A stretch of DNA of 64,000 nucleotides from Polyangia bacterium (GTDB lineage: Bacteria > Myxococcota_A > Polyangia > Nannocystales > Nannocystaceae): contig JAUIKS010000001.1 of the NCBI GenBank assembly GCA_030430565.1, positions 248,001 through 312,000 of the forward strand, read 5' to 3'. The stretch's first letter is position 1; the number at the start of each line of letters is the position of its first letter. The translations under genes and the position numbers were made by a program. Shown one piece after another: positions 1 to 11,109 of this stretch. The notes beneath the pieces are model-generated. The model did not search any database, was not told the origin of the DNA, and saw only the letters and a program-made list of their open reading frames with translations.

Positions 1-1406
1 GTCGAGGGTCAAAAATCCCTCGTCCATCAGCCAGCGGTTGAGGTGGACCTCGCGATCGAAGCGCGCGAAGCCGTGATCCGAGATGATCATCAGCGTGTCG
101 TCTTCGCCGAGGCGCTCGAGCGTCCAGCCGACCACCGCGTCGGCCTTCTCGTAGATCGGCACGAGCAGGTCGTCGTGGTCGCCCCACAGCATGTGCGCGG
201 CCTGATCCGTGGTCGAGAAGTAGTAGAACAAGAAGCCGTCGCTCCAGCCCTCGAACACGTGGTGGTACATCTCGATGGTCTCGTCGAAGACCACGTTGGC
301 CTGCTCCGCGAACTGCTCGCGCGTGAGCACGTGGGCCGAGAGCCCCTTGGTCTCCTCGGCCATGCCCTGGGTGTAGAAGCGCCCGACGGCCGCCGCGAGC
401 TCGGCCGCGTAGCCGCTCGGGTTGCTCACGCGGACCTCGGGCGACACCGGGTCGATGTTGATCGGGCTGACGTACAGCTTGAAGTTGGGCGAGAGCTCGC
501 GCAGGTACAGCTTGACGATGCCCGTGCCGCTCTTGAGCACCGGGATCAGCTCAAACTCCAGCGGGATCCACTCGGACCACTCGCCCTCGCGCAGCACCAC
601 CACCTCGTCGCCGATCTGGATCCGCGCCGCGCGGTGGCCCCGGCGGCCGCGCTCGAGGTCGACGCGCATCGGGATCTCGACCCGCGGAGAGCCCTCGACC
701 ATCCCGTTCACCGGGCCCCGCAGCGCGGTCTCGACGCGGCCGCGCGCGACCTTGACCTGCTGGATCTCGCCGCCCGAGACGCTCCGGTTGACGTACTCGT
801 CAGGGTCGTCGGTGAAGTACTGGAACGTGCCGAAGGAGCCGAGCATGTCGGGGGCGCCCATGCCCGCGAGCGCGGCGGTCGAGCTCGGCTGCGGCGGGAA
901 GTCGGTCGGCATCCGCAGGATCCGGGCCGCGACGCCGCGCTCGGTGAGCAGCTCCCAAAACGCCTGGCCCTTGCGCAGCGGCACCGTGTCGCCGCCGCGC
1001 AGCGGGATCGTGTAGCCCCCGAGGTTGAAGGTCCACGTCGTCGGCGTGACCTCGGCCATCGACGAGAACGGCTCCAGCGTGTGGGGGTGGCGGTGCACGA
1101 AGTCGAACACGCCGTGGCCGCCCGGCGTCATCCCCGTGATCACCGTCGACCACGCGACCGGGCTCTGCGGCGGCATGACGGTCTCGAGCTCGCTGAAGTA
1201 GCCCTTGTCCATGAGCCCCGCGAGGTGCGGCAGCCGGTCTTTGTGCCGGCGGACGAAGTCGGGGTCCATGCCGTCGAAGCCGAGCACCAGCACCTTGGGC
1301 GCCGACGGGTCCGGCCCGCAGCTGCAGCTCGTCGCCAGCAGCGGCGTCACCGTCAGCGCGGCGCCGGCGAGCAGCGCGAGGCCTGTTCTCCGCGAGCGCT
1401 CGCCCA

Positions 1407-1407
<1 letters not shown>
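1..1407 (-). CDS. Alkaline phosphatase family protein, exported (3' end missing)
   Basis: Predicted type I phosphodiesterase/nucleotide pyrophosphatase-like hydrolase of the alkaline phosphatase superfamily. The first 469 codons are present and the gene runs off the left edge. The start ATG overlaps the stop of the upstream gene (TGATG), which fixes the start and implies translational coupling. An N-terminal hydrophobic stretch ends at TSCSC, so it is probably a lipoprotein or secreted. Metal-ligand and nucleophile motifs are visible: LGFDGMDPDF near residue 45, PPQSPVAWS with an ITG further on, and ISDHGF near the truncated end. The substrate cannot be inferred. It is the last readable gene of a three-gene operon of related enzymes. 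Confidence 0.85.
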
Positions 1408-3451
<2,044 letters not shown>

Positions 3452-3452
<1 letters not shown>

Positions 3453-4843
3453 CAGCGGATCTTCCCCTCGACGAAGGGCACCTCAAACACCTTCTCGTGG
3501 TTGATCGGGCCGTGGCCGAAGTAGCCGCCCTCGCCGAACAGCTCGCCGTGGTCGGCGGTGATCGTGATCCAGGTGTTCTTCGGCACGGTGTCGAACAGCC
3601 GCTCGATCACGCCGTCGAGGTAGTCGATGGTCTCGATCTGCCGGGCCCGCAGCTTGTCGAGCTTCTCCTGGTCGAAGAAGCGCTCGGCGGGGGAGTCCTT
3701 GAGCTTGCCGCCGACGACATGGTCGTCGAGGTGCTTGAACACGCCGTGCACGCCGCTGATCCGCGGCCAGTCGTTCTTGGGCTCGCTGGGCAGCGCGTAG
3801 GGGTAGTGAGTCTCGCCGACGTTGAGCAGGTAGAAGCTCGGGCGGCCGCCGAAGCGCATGTCGTCGAGCATCGCCGCCATGTCGTTGTGCTTCGGCATCA
3901 GGCGGAAGCTGTCGAAGCCGTTGTTGATCATCGTCCGCGGGTTGAGGACGGGCAGCGAGACGCGCGCGCAGGTCCGGTAGCCGAGCTTCTGCAGGTACAG
4001 CGGGAAGTACAGCGAGGGGATCAGCGAGCGGAACGAGATGTCCTTGGTGCCGAGCCGCTCGTTGTACTTGAGGAAGTCTTTTTTGTAGTACTCGCTCGCG
4101 TAGACGTTGGACGGCGAGCGGTGCGGCATCAGCCCCGTGAGCAGGTTGTAGTGGCTGGGGGCCGTCCAGGTCGCGTAGCTCCAGCGCCGCTCGACCTCCC
4201 CGAGCCCGCGCATGATCGGGTTCTTGGCCGTCATGAAGCTGTCGTAGCGACAGCTGTCGAGGATCACGATGATGAAATTGTTGCGGTCGTCATCGCGGCC
4301 AGAGACTTTCTTGATGGCGGGGGCCGGGGACGGGGCGGGGACCGGCTTTTTCTTGGCCGGCTTTTTCTTGGCCGCGGGCTTTTTCTTGGCCGCGGGCTTT
4401 TTCTTGGCCGGCTTTTTCTTGGCCGCGGGCTTTTTCTTGGCGGTCTTTTTCTTGGCCGCGGTCTTTTTCTTGGCGGTCTTTTTCTTGGCCGCGGTCTTTT
4501 TCTTGGCGGTCTTTTTCTTGGCCGCGGTCTTTTTCTTGGCCGCGGTCTTTTTCTTGGCCGGCTTTTTCCTGGCCGCGGTCTTTTTCCTGGCCGCGGTCTT
4601 TTTCTTGGCCGCGGTCTTTTTCTTGGCCGCGGTCTTTTTCTTGGCCGCGGTCTTTTTCTTGGCCGTGGTCTTTTTCTTGGCCGCGGTCTTTTTCTTGGCC
4701 GGCTTTTTCTTGGCCGCGGTCTTTTTCTTGGCCGCGGGCTTTTTCTTGGCCGTCTTCTTCCGTGACGCCGGTTTCGACTTTTTTGAAGAAGACGTCTTCG
4801 ATCGTCCCGAGCTCGAGGTGCGCTGCTTGCTGGATACGGTCAT
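3452..4843 (-). CDS. Lysine-rich tail fused to sulfatase/AP-superfamily domain
   Basis: A 463-residue protein. The ATG at 4843 is preferred because the upstream in-frame residues lack matching codon bias. Residues of about 28-168 are an almost uninterrupted AAKKKT/AKKKP repeat resembling histone H1 C-terminal tails or bacterial KAAAK proteins. From about residue 190 a sulfatase-like AP-superfamily domain follows: LDSCRYDSF (D196), WTAPSHYNLLTG (T227) and TADHGE (D431, H432). The sulfatase signature C/S-x-P-S-R reads T-A-P-S-H, so the formylglycine precursor and Arg are absent. A Thr nucleophile points to phospho- rather than sulfo-ester chemistry (inference). It is first in the operon, with a TGATG overlap to the next gene. 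No signal peptide is visible. Confidence 0.85.
4340..4760. repeat. Low-complexity repeat encoding AAKKK units
   Basis: Imperfect tandem array of 12- and 15-bp units, read on the plus strand as ctttttcttggc(cgcgg). It lies wholly inside the upstream part of the lysine-tailed AP-family gene and encodes AKKK/AAKKK on the minus strand. Unit number is likely to vary by slippage. Long open frames on the opposite strand here are only complements of the repeat. Confidence 0.85.
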
Positions 4844-5262
4844 GCCAGTCTCGAATCTGATCTCGATATCGCGCGTCGAACGCGTTTCAAACTGTTGGAG
4901 CGCGTGCGCAAAATCTTGACGATGCGTCCCCAGAACGGCTCGAATCCGGGTCTGAAGCGTACGGGCCGTGGAGACGGAGGTCAACACGCTTCGCGCCCCG
5001 CGCTGACGGTGATTTCGGCTCGGGAACGCGATTCTGGCGGGGCGTGGACGTCGCGCGTCGGCGCGACGCGGGCGTTGAATTCGCTTGTTCCAGTTTGTGT
5101 CCGAAAGGCCAGGATCGCACGCATGGACGCCGCTCGCGTCGACGCTTTTGGGGGCGCGGGGCGGCTTGCCCGCGCGGGCGGGGATGGGCGATCCTGTCGG
5201 GGTCCTCCGCGCGTCCCCGACGACGCGACGGGGTCCGTTTACCGCCTGCGAAAGAGCCCTTG
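4844..5262. other. Divergent intergenic region
   Basis: 419 bp between the divergently transcribed lysine-tailed AP-family gene (minus) and the DUF2330 gene (plus). It must hold both promoters. Several frames are open because of the base composition, but none shows a recognisable protein, a ribosome binding site or matching codon bias. I see no convincing hairpin or RNA gene. Confidence 0.5.
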
Positions 5263-7056
5263 ATGAAGCCCTCCGCGATCGCCCAGTGTCTCCTGTTCTC
5301 CGCCGTCGCCGTGGGGCTCATGTCGGTTTCCGCACCCCGCGAGGCCCAGGCCTGCGGCGGGATGTTCTGCGACAACGCGCAGCAGCCGATGCCGGTCGAT
5401 CAGACCGGCGAGGTCATCGTGTTCGCGGTCACCAGTGATCAGGTCGAGGCGCACATCCAGATCCAGTACGACCCCAACACGGAGGCCTCGCGCTTCGCCT
5501 GGATCGTGCCGGTGACCGCGGCGCCCGAGATCTCGGTGGGCTCGGAGCAGCTGTTCCTCAACGTGCAGAACGCGACGGTGCCGGCCTACGGCTTCCAGTC
5601 GAGCTTCGAGTTCTGCGACTACGGCGGGGACTACGGGGGTGGCTACTACGGGGGCGGCGGATGCACAGACTCCGGCGCCGGCGCGAGCGGCGGCGGCGTC
5701 AGCGGAGGAGACGGGAGCGGCGGCCCCGGCGGTGAGCAGCCGCCGATGATGGGCGGCACCGAGGTCCTGCAGCAGGCCTCGGTCGGCGCGTTTGACTTCG
5801 CGGTGCTCGACGCCCCCACGGTCGACGACCTGATGACCTGGCTCGCGGACAACGACTACTACCAGGATCCCGTCGCCGCGCCGATCCTTGAAGAATACAT
5901 CAACGAGGGTCACCTGTTCGTCGCGTTTCGTCTGACCCAGGGCACCGAGGTCGGGGAGATTCACCCGATCGTGCTCACGTACCCAGGCGACGAGCCGTGC
6001 GTGCCGATTCGCCTGACGCGGATCGCGGCCCAGGAGGACATGGACATCCGCGCGTTCTTCCTGGCCCAGGACCGCTTCGCGCCGACCAACTACAAGCACG
6101 TGGTCGTCAACCCGCTCAAGCTCGACCACTTCCAGTTCGCGGGCAACTACAAGGAGGTGGTCACGGCCGCGATCGACGGTCCCGAGGCCGAGGGCCACGC
6201 CTTCGTCACCGAGTTCGCCGGGCCCAGCGAGGTCGTCGACACCGAGACGCTGTTCAACCCGCTGTGGAGCTCAAGCCTGTTCGTCGGCGCGACCCCGTTG
6301 ACCGTGGTGGACTTGCTCGCGCAGGCCCAGCTGTACCAGTGCATCGGCGACGTGTGCGAGACCTTCCATCCGCTCGTGCCCGGTCTGCTCGCCAAGCACG
6401 TGCCGGTGCCCGATGGCGTCGAGCCAGACGCGTTTTATTCTTGCGTCGAGTGCTTTGAAGAGCTCGTGGACATGGACGCGTGGGACGCCGCCGCGTTCGT
6501 GGCGGATCTCGAGGAGCGAGTCATCAAGCCGGCGGAGCACGCGGTCGCGCTGTTTGAAGAGTACCCGTACCTGACACGCCTCTACACGACCCTGTCGCCC
6601 GCCGAGATGACCGTGGACCCGGTGTTCCACGAGACCGAAGGCCTCGAGGCCGTCGACTTCACGAACTCGTTGGCCGCGGTGTTTACGCCGTGCGCGGGGA
6701 CGACGACCGCGACGTTGCCCGGCTACACGGCGTTCGGCGTCCCGGAGTTCCAGGTGTGGCCGGATGTCGCGCCGGAGTCGATGCCCTGGGCCGATCGGGT
6801 CGAGCAGGTCCTCCCGCTGGGGAGCCCGCAGGTCCTGCTCGACAACCACGAGATCATTGAGCAGCTGATCACGGAGTGGAACTCCGAGATGATGGTGGGC
6901 AGCCCCGCAGAGCCGAGCCTCCAGCCGCGCTGCGAGGACAGCTCGGGATCCTCTGGTGAGGGCTGCGGCTGTCGCACGGACGATGACGGCTACCCGCCGG
7001 CGCTGCTCGGCTGCTTGGTGCTCGTCGGCCTGGTCGCGCGTCGCCGCCGTCGGTGA
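5263..7056 (+). CDS. DUF2330 family secreted protein with MYXO-CTERM anchor
   Basis: A 597-residue exported protein. The ATG at 5263 is chosen because a signal peptide follows directly (MKPSAIAQCLLFSAVAVGL, cleavage near AQACGG), with a weak AAAGAG upstream. The body matches DUF2330: CGGMFCD just after the signal, then FAWIVPVTAAPEISVGS. A Gly/Ser-rich loop near residues 120-160 looks like an insertion. The C-terminus has GEGCGCRTDD, a hydrophobic helix (LLGCLVLVGLVA) and RRRRR, which is the MYXO-CTERM sorting signal that directs myxobacterial proteins to cell-envelope processing. The function of DUF2330 is unknown. The next gene is convergent. Confidence 0.9.
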   Translation: MKPSAIAQCLLFSAVAVGLMSVSAPREAQACGGMFCDNAQQPMPVDQTGEVIVFAVTSDQVEAHIQIQYDPNTEASRFAWIVPVTAAPEISVGSEQLFLNVQNATVPAYGFQSSFEFCDYGGDYGGGYYGGGGCTDSGAGASGGGVSGGDGSGGPGGEQPPMMGGTEVLQQASVGAFDFAVLDAPTVDDLMTWLADNDYYQDPVAAPILEEYINEGHLFVAFRLTQGTEVGEIHPIVLTYPGDEPCVPIRLTRIAAQEDMDIRAFFLAQDRFAPTNYKHVVVNPLKLDHFQFAGNYKEVVTAAIDGPEAEGHAFVTEFAGPSEVVDTETLFNPLWSSSLFVGATPLTVVDLLAQAQLYQCIGDVCETFHPLVPGLLAKHVPVPDGVEPDAFYSCVECFEELVDMDAWDAAAFVADLEERVIKPAEHAVALFEEYPYLTRLYTTLSPAEMTVDPVFHETEGLEAVDFTNSLAAVFTPCAGTTTATLPGYTAFGVPEFQVWPDVAPESMPWADRVEQVLPLGSPQVLLDNHEIIEQLITEWNSEMMVGSPAEPSLQPRCEDSSGSSGEGCGCRTDDDGYPPALLGCLVLVGLVARRRRR

Positions 7057-7074
7057 GCGCGTCCCCTCGAGGCG

Positions 7075-7548
7075 CTACTCCTCGAGCAGCGTACGCAGCA
7101 TCCACGCGTTCTTCTCGTGGACCTGCATGCGCTGCGTGAGGAGGTCCGCGCTGACCTCGTCGCGGGCCTCCGCGACGATCTCCGTGATCGAGCGCGCGGT
7201 CCGGACGACGATCTCGTTGCCCTCGACGAGCTCGCGGATCATCTCGCGGGCGCTGGGCACGTCGTCGCGCTCGGAGATCGAGGTCAATCGAGCGAAGGCC
7301 GCGTAGGAGCCGGGCGCCGGCGCGCCCAGGGCCCGGATACGCTCGGCCACCAAGTCCACGGCCTGCCACAGCTCGGTGTACTGCTCCTCGAACATCAGGT
7401 GGAGCGTGCGGAACATCGGGCCGGTGACGTTCCAGTGGAAGTTGTGGGTCTTGAGATAGAGCGTGTAGCTGTCGGCCAGCAGGCGCGCGAGGCCCTGGAC
7501 GATGCGCGCGCGCTGGTCGGGGTCAATGCCGATGTTGATGGAGGACAC
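7075..7548 (-). CDS. dps: Dps/ferritin-like DNA-binding iron storage protein
   Basis: A 157-residue Dps family protein. It would oxidise and store Fe(II) in a dodecameric shell and protect DNA under oxidative stress. The canonical ferroxidase region is visible: LYLKTHNFHWNVTGPMFRTLH, then MFEEQYTELW, with a helical C-terminus (VHEKNAWMLRTLLEE). The GTG at 7548 is used because no in-frame ATG lies between it and the upstream gene, and it gives the typical family start (SSINIGIDPDQ) and length. Only 10 bp separate it from the stop of the upstream fic gene, so the two are probably co-transcribed. The usual Lys/Arg-rich N-terminal DNA-binding tail is not seen. Confidence 0.88.
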   Translation of the reverse strand: MSSINIGIDPDQRARIVQGLARLLADSYTLYLKTHNFHWNVTGPMFRTLHLMFEEQYTELWQAVDLVAERIRALGAPAPGSYAAFARLTSISERDDVPSAREMIRELVEGNEIVVRTARSITEIVAEARDEVSADLLTQRMQVHEKNAWMLRTLLEE

Positions 7549-7558
7549 GCCCGGGAGG

Positions 7559-9079
7559 CTACTCGATCGTCGCCTGGCGATCGATACCGGCGCTGAGGGC
7601 GTCTTGAATGATCGCCTCGAGGCCGGTGATGGTCTCGTCCTCGAGCTCTCGAAACAGTCGACGCTTGCCGCGCGCGAGGCGGCCGTGGTTTCGCATACAG
7701 AGCTTGATAAACAGCTGCTCTTTGGAGTCTGGCATCTCCACGAGCTCCCGCATTCGTTCGATGATTTCGTCGTAGCGCGAGAGGAACGCGAGCTCCTCCA
7801 CGAGGTCGCGCTCGACGGCGCGCTCGAGCCAGTCGAAGGTCGCCTCGCACAGCTCCGTGAGGTCCAGATATCGGTAGTGATCGTCCGGCTCATTCAAGAT
7901 CGTGAGCACGCCGTTCTCGTCGTTGAGTCGCCGCTCCACGAAGGGCAAGACGCGCCGCGACACTCGCGCGAGGAGCTCGTCGTAGCGATCCCGATCGCTC
8001 AACATCGCGGATGAGATCGGGACGATGATCCCAGAGGGCAAGAAGCCGCGCCGGGCCAGGATGTGATGAATCAACAGGCGGTGGATGCGGCCGTTCCCGT
8101 CGCTGAACGGGTGGATGAAGACGAACGCGAAGGAGCGATAAGCGGCCTCGATGACCGCGCCGCCGATTCCCTCGACCTCTCGTGTGGAGAACCACGCCTC
8201 CATGAACGACGGCGTAATCGCGCTGCGTGGCGCGATGTAGTGGATCTGCTCGCCGCGCAGGAGCGTCTGGCCGACGTAGACCTCGAGAGATCCGGGCTGG
8301 CGAAAACCTGCGTCGGTGTAGCGCTCGTCGACGATGGCGTTTTGCAGCGCGGTCAGGTCAGCCTCGTTCGCGATCTCGAGCGTGGAGATCGAGGCGAGCT
8401 GCGCGACGAAGCGCTCCATCCGATCGCCCGGCTCCTCGCGCTCGATCGCGAACGATGACTTCGTCTCTTTGCCCGAGAGGTGCCAGATCGCCCGGGCGAG
8501 GAGCGCGGGTGAGATCGAGTTGGCGATCTGCTCGACACGCCCGCTGAGGGCTCCAGCCGTGAACCGTTCGAGCGTCGCGGTGCGACGAACGATGGGGCAG
8601 AAGCCGGGGGGGCCGAGCAGGTTGTTGTGGACGCGGTGACGAGCGCTCGGCGTGCTCGCGGCGCAGTAGTACCGCTTGGGGTCGAGCGCGGGGACGTAGG
8701 TCTGCTTGCGAAGGTCAGGAATCGGCAGGCGCGCGCCCGTGAGCCATTCGTACAAGAACCACAGACGTCGCCCGTACTTCGAAGTCGGCTTCGCGGCGAT
8801 GCCCGCGACGAGCGTCTGCGCGTCCATGACCGCGAAGACCCGCGAGAGATGGAGCAGCTCGACTCCGTCGTACTTGAGCGCGAAGACGAGATGCTCGAAG
8901 TCGCCGTCGCCTGGCCAGTAGCTGCGCGGAAACGACTCTTCGACTCCATACGAGCCGTCGGGGCGGTCCCGTCGAGGGCGGGCGTCGTCGCGGATTCGGG
9001 AGCGATGATGGGGCTCGGGAAGCTCGAGTCGGTACTTCTCAAGAAGCCGCGCGTACCCCGCCGTGCGTGATGAGTTCAA
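7559..9079 (-). CDS. Fic family protein (putative AMP transferase)
   Basis: A 506-residue Fic-domain protein. The active-site motif HPFSDGNGRIHR (H323) is complete, matching HPFx[D/E]GNGRxxR for transfer of AMP or another nucleotide moiety to target hydroxyls. An inhibitory-helix-like motif, SSFAIERE (residues 208-215), lies N-terminal to the Fic core, as in class II Fic proteins; the usual Gly/Asn after the conserved Glu is Arg. The N-terminal 150 residues are an unrecognised extension, and the C-terminus is helical. Third-position G+C looks lower (about 75% in the first 50 codons) than in neighbours, consistent with later acquisition. The dps gene follows 10 bp downstream and a 50-bp repeat array lies just upstream. 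Confidence 0.88.
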   Translation of the reverse strand: MNSSRTAGYARLLEKYRLELPEPHHRSRIRDDARPRRDRPDGSYGVEESFPRSYWPGDGDFEHLVFALKYDGVELLHLSRVFAVMDAQTLVAGIAAKPTSKYGRRLWFLYEWLTGARLPIPDLRKQTYVPALDPKRYYCAASTPSARHRVHNNLLGPPGFCPIVRRTATLERFTAGALSGRVEQIANSISPALLARAIWHLSGKETKSSFAIEREEPGDRMERFVAQLASISTLEIANEADLTALQNAIVDERYTDAGFRQPGSLEVYVGQTLLRGEQIHYIAPRSAITPSFMEAWFSTREVEGIGGAVIEAAYRSFAFVFIHPFSDGNGRIHRLLIHHILARRGFLPSGIIVPISSAMLSDRDRYDELLARVSRRVLPFVERRLNDENGVLTILNEPDDHYRYLDLTELCEATFDWLERAVERDLVEELAFLSRYDEIIERMRELVEMPDSKEQLFIKLCMRNHGRLARGKRRLFRELEDETITGLEAIIQDALSAGIDRQATIE

Positions 9080-9140
9080 CCTTCAAAATATACATTTTTT
9101 GAGATTGTTCTCGAAAACACTCGGTTTTTTCCAAAGAGAA

Positions 9141-9500
9141 TAGAAAATGAGCGCTCAGAATAGGTTTTTCGAGGCAGGAGCTGCTGCGCATAGAAAATTA
9201 GCGGCGGGAATCGATTTTTCGAGGAGGGAGCCGCGGCGCATAGAAAACTGGCGGCGGGAATCGATTTTTCGAAGAAGGAGCCGCGGTGCATAGAAAATTG
9301 GCGGCGGGAATCGATTTTTCGAGGAGGGAGCCGCGGCGCATAGAAAATTGGCGGCGGGAATCGATTTTTCGAGGAGGGAGCCGCGGCGCATAGAAAATTG
9401 GCGGTGGGAATCGATTGTTCGAGGCGGGAGCCGCGGTGCATAGAAAATTGGCGGCGGGAATCGATTGTTCGAGGCGGGAGCTGCCGCGCATAGAAAATTG
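9141..9500. repeat. 50-bp tandem repeat array, about eight copies
   Basis: TAGAAAA recurs at 9141, 9191, 9241, 9291, 9341, 9391, 9441 and 9491, an exact 50-bp period. Each unit contains GGCGGCGGGAATCGATTTTT, CGAGGAGGGAGCCGCGG and GCATAGAAAATT. Units differ by a few substitutions (for example ATTTTT/ATTGTT and GGAGGG/GGCGGG); the first is the most diverged. GCGGC and GCCGC arms flank TCGA-TTTT-TCGA, so each unit could fold into a hairpin. The region is much more AT-rich than the flanks. Because 50 is not a multiple of three, all frames stay open, so the open frames here are not genes. Confidence 0.9.
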
Positions 9501-9516
9501 GTGCGTGCAGCTCAGC

Positions 9517-10971
9517 TCAGGGGTACTCGAGATCCAGCACGAAGCGCTCCCAGCGCTCCTGAAATTTCACCATGTCCGGGTTCCCGAGCACGCCGCGCAG
9601 GGTCGCGTAGCCGGTCGGGTCGCTGCGGTGGTTTGTGCGGAAGGCGTGGAAGTAGCGGCGCAGGAGCCCGCGCTCTTGCAGGTAGTAGCAGAGGTAGCGG
9701 GCCTGCGCGTAGTTGGTGCCGGGGTCCTCGTCGTAGAACGGGCGCCAGCCGGTGGCGCAGAGCTGCTCGAAGCTCGGCACGCGGTTTCGCCGAATCGCCC
9801 ACTGTAGCCCCTCGAGGCGCCAATTGGTCAACCCGGTGAGGCGCCCGTCGACCTCGGCGGACTGCTCGTACAGCGACGCCAGGCCCTCGTTAAACCACGA
9901 CGGGCAGCGCTCGAAGTTGGCGGCCATGAAGGGGTGCACGAGCTCGTGCACGAGCGTGCCGCCGCCGGTCGCGATGTTCATGATCAAGACCGCGTGCGCG
10001 GGGTCGTAGTAGCCGTAGGGCGTGTCGGGCTCCTCGTTGAACAGGCGCCGGGTGTTGCCGAGGTAGCTCTCGTGGTCGCGGAACAGCCAGATGTCGATGA
10101 TCTTGGTCGGGTCGCGGCGGAAGTAGTCTTTGCGCAGGTGGTGCACGGCCCAGCGGATCGTGCCCGAGACGTAGCGCTGCGCGAGCTCCACCCCGCCGTC
10201 GGTGATGGCGACGAAGGGCGGCTCGACGACGACGAGGAAGCGCCCCGAGAGCCGCGCGCGGATCTTTGATCTGACCGCTTGAACATGTTGTGCGTAGGCC
10301 AGCTCGGAGACGCCGGCGGCGCGCTCGGGCGGCTCGACGCCGATCGGGCGGGCGCGCAGGGTCACGAGCCCACGCGTGCCGTCGCCGCCGTCCGCCGGCC
10401 AGCGCTCGAGCAGGGTCTGGAGCGAGCGTCGGGTCCACGCGCCGTCCGCTCGCGCGGGATCGTGGAGCAGGACCTCGCCGCCCTCGAGGCCGGCGATCAG
10501 CGCGTAGCCGGGGGCGCCGGCGGTCTCGCCGGCGCCGGCGCCGAGGTAGAGGATCACCGGGCGACCCGCGCGCAGCTCGGCCGCGACCTCGCGCCAGGCG
10601 ACGCGCGCGACGACGCGTTCACGATCGCCGTCCGCGATCGGTCGCCAAGCGACGCCGGTGTCGAGGCCGAGCGCCGTGAGGGCGGTGTCGAGCTCGGCGG
10701 GGGTGCAGCCGCGGCCCAGCGAGGCGTTGAGGCCCGAGGCCGCGAACACGTCGTCGGCCGAGTGCGGGTGACCGAGGAACTCGAGGGCCATCGCCGCGCA
10801 GGTCTCCCCTTCGAAGCCGGTCGGCGCGTGGCGGTGGCGGAGCGCGTCGAGGCGGATGGCTCGCGGAGCACCTCCGGCGAGCGCCCGCGCGGGGCGGAGC
10901 GCGACCGGGAGCGCGAGCCCGCCGACGCCACAGGCGAGGGCGAGGAAGCTCCTTCGGTGCACGCCGGCCAT
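9517..10971 (-). CDS. Tat-exported protein: C39-like domain plus HExxH metallopeptidase-like domain
   Basis: A 484-residue protein. The ATG at 10971 starts a Tat-type signal peptide (HRRSFLALACGVGG, cleavage near ALAGG). Residues of about 35-240 resemble a papain-like C39 peptidase/bacteriocin-processing fold (GFEGETCAAMALEFLGH and GEVLLHDPA), but the expected catalytic His before the VVVVG-like strand reads Tyr (GYALIAGL), so this half may be inactive. The C-terminal half has a gluzincin signature: HELVH (342-346), then WFNEGLASLYE supplying the third zinc ligand. This is typical of DUF1570-like peptidases. It is divergent from the TPR gene at 11110. Confidence is good for the metallopeptidase half and moderate for the C39-like half. 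Confidence 0.75.
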   Translation of the reverse strand: MAGVHRRSFLALACGVGGLALPVALRPARALAGGAPRAIRLDALRHRHAPTGFEGETCAAMALEFLGHPHSADDVFAASGLNASLGRGCTPAELDTALTALGLDTGVAWRPIADGDRERVVARVAWREVAAELRAGRPVILYLGAGAGETAGAPGYALIAGLEGGEVLLHDPARADGAWTRRSLQTLLERWPADGGDGTRGLVTLRARPIGVEPPERAAGVSELAYAQHVQAVRSKIRARLSGRFLVVVEPPFVAITDGGVELAQRYVSGTIRWAVHHLRKDYFRRDPTKIIDIWLFRDHESYLGNTRRLFNEEPDTPYGYYDPAHAVLIMNIATGGGTLVHELVHPFMAANFERCPSWFNEGLASLYEQSAEVDGRLTGLTNWRLEGLQWAIRRNRVPSFEQLCATGWRPFYDEDPGTNYAQARYLCYYLQERGLLRRYFHAFRTNHRSDPTGYATLRGVLGNPDMVKFQERWERFVLDLEYP

Positions 10972-11109
10972 CCTTGACTTGCACGGCGAAGCCGCGGCCC
11001 GGTTCCCGATGGCTGCGAGATGTTTGCCGTGCCGGCTGGCCGTCTTGCCCGAAGCCAGCGGGTGAGGCACGGTCCCCGGGTGCGCGATTCCACGACCCAC
11101 TCCGCTGGC

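Noticed and set aside
3497..4919. Plus-strand frames with FLGRGLFLG or FFLAAVFFLA repeats
   Set aside because: Reverse translation of the AAKKK repeat; the lysine-rich frame is the one joined to a recognisable enzyme domain.
4844..5262. N-terminal extension of the DUF2330 protein back to 5044
   Set aside because: The signal peptide starts at 5263; the extension is Arg/Gly-rich and would bury it.
9076..9491. Three overlapping minus-strand frames of about 80-120 codons with repeated KIDSRRQFSM / NRFPPPIFYA
   Set aside because: Arise from the 50-bp tandem repeat, whose period is not a multiple of three; no ribosome binding site or family.
9141..9500. Possible CRISPR array
   Set aside because: The 50-bp units abut with no unique spacers and no cas gene is near.
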